Shown one piece after another: positions 60,875 through 64,000 of a stretch of DNA of 64,000 bases. The notes beneath the pieces are model-generated. The model was not told the origin of the DNA and did not search any database. It was given only the letters and a program-made list of their open reading frames with translations. Source of the stretch: Choristoneura fumiferana (taxonomy: Eukaryota > Arthropoda > Insecta > Lepidoptera > Tortricidae). Every line of letters starts with the position of its first letter. Positions within the stretch are counted from its first letter, which is position 1. Both the position numbers and the translations under genes were made by a program. The stretch is from the NCBI RefSeq assembly GCF_025370935.1, contig NC_133474.1:20490826-20554825 (forward strand). Direction: 5' to 3'.

Positions 60875-60940
60875 GTGGCCCGCCCATAGCCACTTCAACT
60901 TGCATATTCTTCGAACTACGTCAGCATTTTCCCATCATTC
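60875..60940 (-). mobile_element. RTE-like fragment, KLKW.WAGH region
   Basis: GGCCCGCCCATAGCCACTTC, AACTTGCATATTCTTCGAAC is the reverse of ATAGCTGGAAAAATATGCAG, GTTGAAGTGGCAATGGGCGG. Confidence 0.6.
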
Positions 60941-61452
60941 CGAATTAACAAAGTAGAAGTGACTCACAATAATAAACCATGTCAAGATGCGGTCTGTCTT
61001 CGGACCCTCATAAATTTAAATCGCAAAATCAATCGTTAATGGTTTTAAATGCAGGAAATGATTCAATACATTACTATACGAGATTTATGGGCTCTAAAAA
61101 GAAGCAGGATATATAATTGTAGGTTATTTTTAATTTATGACTTGCATTATTAAAAGGTTATCTTTAGAATGTCAATAAACTGGAGTTTTACCTCAAAGTC
61201 CAAACTTAAAAGGTAAAAAAAACTAGCAACTTTACTGAAGACTGTAGTTTTAACGAGTTAGCCTCTAAACTATAGTGACAGACGAACGTCACAAGTTAAA
61301 ACAAAATGGTTCCATTAGAACTATTTGAGTGTGGAACACTAAAAAACGAAAGCCCTAAGTGAATGACTCATCAAAGCTGAAACATTACCCACCAAGAATG
61401 CAATACAGTGAACCCAAGCAATTAATATATTTTACTATTTTTTTTTAATAAA
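60941..61452. other. Unrecognised AT-rich sequence
   Basis: Nothing recognised. Confidence 0.4.
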
Positions 61453-61755
61453 TATTATTGCTGACTGTTCTTTTTGACGACTTTACTTGCATTGTCACCC
61501 AAACTACACTTGAATTACCAAATTTCAGGTCGCTGCTATTAACCGTTGAAGAGTTCCGTCCTGCGCAGACGATCCTGGCCGGACTACCAGGATGTCACTA
61601 CCAGATTATGGTATTGTCACGCAATTTGCACAAGTATGTCGAATTTCAAGTCAATCCGACATAAGTTTGTCGAATTTAGCTTGCAAGATTTGATTACAGA
61701 CAGACAGAGTACAGACATCGGGACAGGTGAAACTAAATAAAAGCTTGTAAATACA
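61453..61755 (+). repeat. TTTTTTGCTGACTG family, copy 3
   Basis: ATTGCTGACTGTTCTTTTTG, GCAGACGATCCTGGCCGGAC, AAGTATGTCGAATTTCAAGT, TTAGCTTGCAAGATTTGATT, CATCGGGACAGGTGAAACTA, AAAGCTTGTAAA. Confidence 0.75.
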
Positions 61756-61987
61756 TAAACTGAACAATATAATTCGGCATAAGAAATATTTAATATCCAT
61801 GTTTTCTGCGATATATCAAACAATTTATTTTGTATGAGGAAATTTTTAGTATATCCGATAAATTGGTGATGCATTCTACATAAAGTATGCGAGGATTAAC
61901 ATAAACTGTTTATCGGACCGACCGATCGTAAAGCTCTCGGCTGTTTACAGTTCACGACTTTTCCGATACGATATTTTGAGATTCTAG
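61756..61987. other. Unrecognised sequence
   Basis: Nothing recognised. Confidence 0.4.
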
Positions 61988-62094
61988 CTTTTATACTGAG
62001 GGTTTCTTGACAGGTGAAATATTGCTAGATGGCGTTACTGTCGTGTCGTGAGTTAAGTTTGACGTATTGCTCGCGATTGGCTTATTTAGTTTTT
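61988..62094 (+). repeat. GGTTTCTTGACAGGTGAAAT repeat, copy 2
   Basis: GAGGGTTTCTTGACAGGTGA, AATATTGCTAGATGGCG, CGCGATTGGCTTATTTAGT. Confidence 0.65.
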
Positions 62095-62465
62095 TTATAA
62101 CAGTATAAAACGAGCCATTTTACCTGAGACGTTCATATAGCCACCCGAGCCCGTACGGCGAGGGTGGATAGACACGTCGAGGGGAAAATGGTGGAAACAA
62201 TTTTTCAATTACTAGGTACCTTTCATTTTTTTGAACATTGCTATATTATACCTAATTATAAAAAAAAATAGTATTTTTGATTTATTTTTATTGGTTTTTA
62301 GTTTTATACATAAAATGAAAATTATTAAAAAATATACCTACCTAAAGAACCTTGGTCTTAGACGAAGATTTTACTTTTTGCACTAGAGCATAAAAAATAA
62401 TTTTATGTCGCCTAGATCCAGCATTTATAAATACCAACTTTACGAGCATGAGAAGTGAAATATAT
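62095..62465 (-). repeat. ~370-445-bp dispersed repeat, copy 2
   Basis: ACGAGCCATTTTACCTGAGA, CGTTCATATAGCCACCCGAG, CGTACGGCGAGGGTGG, GACACGTCGAGGGGAAAATG, ATTACTAGGTACCTTTCATT, CCTTGGTCTTAGACGAAGAT, TTATGTCGCCTAGATCCAGC, TTTACGAGCATGAGAAGTGA. Inverted relative to 40985-41430. Confidence 0.8.
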
Positions 62466-62509
62466 TTTTGTCCAATAGAACAATTTTGCCAGCGTCAAGC
62501 GCATTTAGT

Positions 62510-62565
62510 AAATTAACCAATCCCAAACGTGACATAGTGTCAAAGCTGTCAAACGGACCTCTCAA
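62510..62565 (+). repeat. CCAATCACAAACGTGACG repeat, copy 2
   Basis: ACCAATCCCAAACGTGACAT, AGTGTCAAAGCTGTCAAACG. Confidence 0.6.
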
Positions 62566-62592
62566 TACAAGTGACAACTAGTTTGGTACAGC

Positions 62593-62720
62593 AGGGCTAC
62601 TACTAAACTCGAAACTCGAAGTTCGTATCGTACCGTCCCTCTCGCTCTCGTATTAAACAGTATAAGTGTCAGAGGGACCGCACGACACGAACTTCGATTT
62701 TCGAGTTTCGTAGTAGCCCT
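62593..62720. mobile_element. 128-bp hairpin MITE, AGGGCTACTACTAAACTCGA ends
   Basis: AGGGCTACTACTAAACTCGA, AACTCGAAGTTCGT (62593-62626) pairs with 62687-62720, ACGAACTTCGATTTTCGAGT, TTCGTAGTAGCCCT. The inner part also has CCCTCTCGCTCTC / AGAGGGACC complementarity. Confidence 0.85.
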
Positions 62721-62888
62721 ACGGAAACTCTCATTACCTGAACTTAACGTTTTAAAATCTTGGGCAAAGTTTTAAGCGCACAGGATTTACAATAAGGATT
62801 CATTTTCAATTTGTGTTAAAAAAAAATATGGTGTTTATTTTAATTTTATCTTCAGTGATACATTTCACGGCCTCAGGGATACATATCA

Positions 62889-62930
62889 CAACGGCCATCT
62901 TTTATCCTCAGGGATAAGAGATGGCCGTTG
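62889..62930. repeat. Hairpin CAACGGCCATCT..AGATGGCCGTTG
   Basis: Arms of ~18 bp around a CCTCAGGG-type centre. The right arm runs into the RTE tail starting at ~62917. Confidence 0.8.
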
Positions 62931-63036
62931 GGGACGAATAGTTGTCGAATGGAGACCGCGGACCTGGTTAAAATGGAGGTAAATCGGGGAGGTTTATGTC
63001 CGACAGTGGACGTCCTGCGGCTGAGATGATGATATT
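62917..63036 (+). mobile_element. RTE-like LINE tail, short
   Basis: GATGGCCGTTGGGGACGAAT, AGTTGTCGAATGGAGACCGC, ATCGGGGAGGTTTATGTCCG, ACAGTGGACGTCCTGCGGCT, GAGATGATGATATTATT. Confidence 0.7.
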
Positions 63037-63039
63037 ATT

Positions 63040-63270
63040 ATTATAATCCCACTAATATAATAAATACGAAGGTTTGTAAGTCTGTTTGTTTATTTGTTTG
63101 TTACTTCATCGTGTCTAAACCGCTGAACCGATTTAGATGAAATTCGGTATACAGATATTGAGTCCCGGGGAAGGACATAGGATAGTTTTTATCCCGGAAA
63201 ATTTCATAGTTTCAGCGGGATAGTGAAAACCGAATTCCACGCGGACGGAGTCGCGGGTAACATGCTAGTT
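63040..63270 (+). repeat. AGCTAGT-end repeat family, good copy
   Basis: CCCACTAATATAATAAATAC, AAGTCTGTTTGTTTATTTGT, ACCGCTGAACCGATTTAGAT, GGTATACAGATATTGAGTCC, CGGGGAAGGACATAGGATAG, CGGAGTCGCGGGTAACATGC, TAGTT. Starts at the end of the RTE tail. Confidence 0.8.
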
Positions 63271-63348
63271 TTATTAGAAACCTGTGAAGCCCCTTGCGCG
63301 TAATTGAATCACAAATAAACCAGGAAAAAGTAATTAAAACACATTAAG

Positions 63349-63569
63349 TACCGTGAACTGCTTCAACTTTGCCCTCTGGCCCCAACATTGCCTTAGTTGA
63401 TTGAGAGTCGATAACTTAGCACTCTTATAGGTTTTAAACTTTTATCTACACGGGAATTATTATTACGGGGGGATAAAGGTTTTAAAACCTAAAGGGTGCT
63501 AAGTTATCGACTCTAAATAGAATCAGGCAATGTTGGGGCCAGAGGGCAAAGTTGAAGCAGTTTACGGTA
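63349..63569. mobile_element. 221-bp hairpin MITE with ~97-bp arms
   Basis: TACCGTGAACTGCTTCAACT, TTGCCCTCTGGCCCCAACAT .. on the left pairs with ATGTTGGGGCCAGAGGGCAA, AGTTGAAGCAGTTTACGGTA on the right. Arms are about 63349-63447 and 63472-63569, with a ~25-bp centre. Few mismatches. Confidence 0.85.
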
Positions 63570-63821
63570 TTATCTAAGTAGCATGTTATAAATATTTTTA
63601 AAGTCGCCAGTTATAAAAATATTTTACTCGTAGGACACCGTTTTCTTGAACCGTGTACTCGGAGCGATTATTTATTGGCAAACTTGTTACTTCGTGTATG
63701 GCCAGCTTTATTCTTTGTTTGGGCTGTATTATACTGTGATTGTGAATATTTATTGTCGCGAAGCGTTTTCGGACGCTAAGATTACTTTGAAATAGCTCAA
63801 AAATGTAGTTTTAGTTTAATA
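63570..63821. other. Unrecognised sequence
   Basis: Nothing recognised. Confidence 0.4.
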
Positions 63822-64000
63822 CTAGCCTGTTACCCGCGACTCTGTCCGCGCAAAATTTGTTTATCGCTATCCTGCGGGAACTATGCAATTTTCCGGGATA
63901 TAAGCTATCCTATGTCCTTCCCCGGGACTCAAACTATATGTATACCTAATTTCATCTAAATCGATTCAGCGGTTTTGACGTTATAGAGACTTTCGATTTT
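63822..64000 (-). repeat. AGCTAGT-end repeat, runs off the window
   Basis: ACTAGCCTGTTACCCGCGAC, TCTGTCCGCG, ATCCTGCGGGAACTATGCAA, TTTTCCGGGATATAAGCTAT, CCTTCCCCGGGACTCAAACT, TTCATCTAAATCGATTCAGC. Reverse of 63040-63270; truncated by the window edge. Confidence 0.8.

Noticed and set aside
1..64000. Bacterial or phage features (operons, ribosome binding sites, CRISPR, attachment sites)
   Set aside because: Base composition, repeat content and absence of dense coding show a eukaryotic, insect-like genome.

Overview
The window looks like AT-rich, repeat-dense, non-coding DNA from a moth or butterfly (Lepidoptera). The evidence is the repeat content. There are tRNA-headed SINEs ending in GATGAT repeats, many short 5'-truncated RTE-like LINE ends coding fragments such as WRPRTGRR..GRPPTRW, and the GGTTCCGTA / ACCGGCCAAGAGCGTG family. 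There are also short hairpin (MITE-like) elements and repeats ending in CGCGGACG..GCTAGT. The species cannot be named from sequence alone. I found no convincing host protein gene, rRNA, functional tRNA gene or CRISPR array; the window reads as intergenic or deep intronic sequence.

Layout: 0-8 kb has a near-perfect hairpin MITE, two GGTTCCGTA repeats, LINE 3' ends and the first opposed pair of RTE-like remnants (3.4-3.86 kb). 8-20 kb has further RTE ends, a 137-codon reverse-transcriptase C-terminal fragment (11.3-11.7 kb), a possible Penelope-like remnant beside a full tRNA-SINE (11.85-12.69 kb), two foldback elements (12.7 and 20.4 kb) and two more opposed RTE pairs. 22-29 kb is a dense SINE cluster in which one SINE is inserted, internally inverted, inside another SINE. 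29-36 kb is mostly unrecognised AT-rich DNA with MITEs and one unidentified open frame (29.3-29.65 kb). 36-44 kb has three RTE loci, a roughly 345-bp offset duplication, large foldback elements and a nested RTE insertion. 44-56 kb is sparse apart from a full SINE, a CR1/jockey-like 3' end nested in another repeat, and three copies of one LINE 3' UTR. 57-64 kb has a (CA)n tract, a second long GGTTCCGTA copy inverted to the one at 23.4 kb, and several MITEs.

The sequences relate as a transposition ecology rather than a pathway. The abundant tRNA-SINE shares its last ~50 bp with the RTE-like LINE ends. Several copies show 10-15-bp target duplications, 5' truncation and internal inversion. These are marks of target-primed reverse transcription and suggest the SINE was moved by RTE machinery. 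Family relationships were judged by eye from repeated motifs; boundaries are approximate to about 5-20 bp unless a target duplication fixes them.
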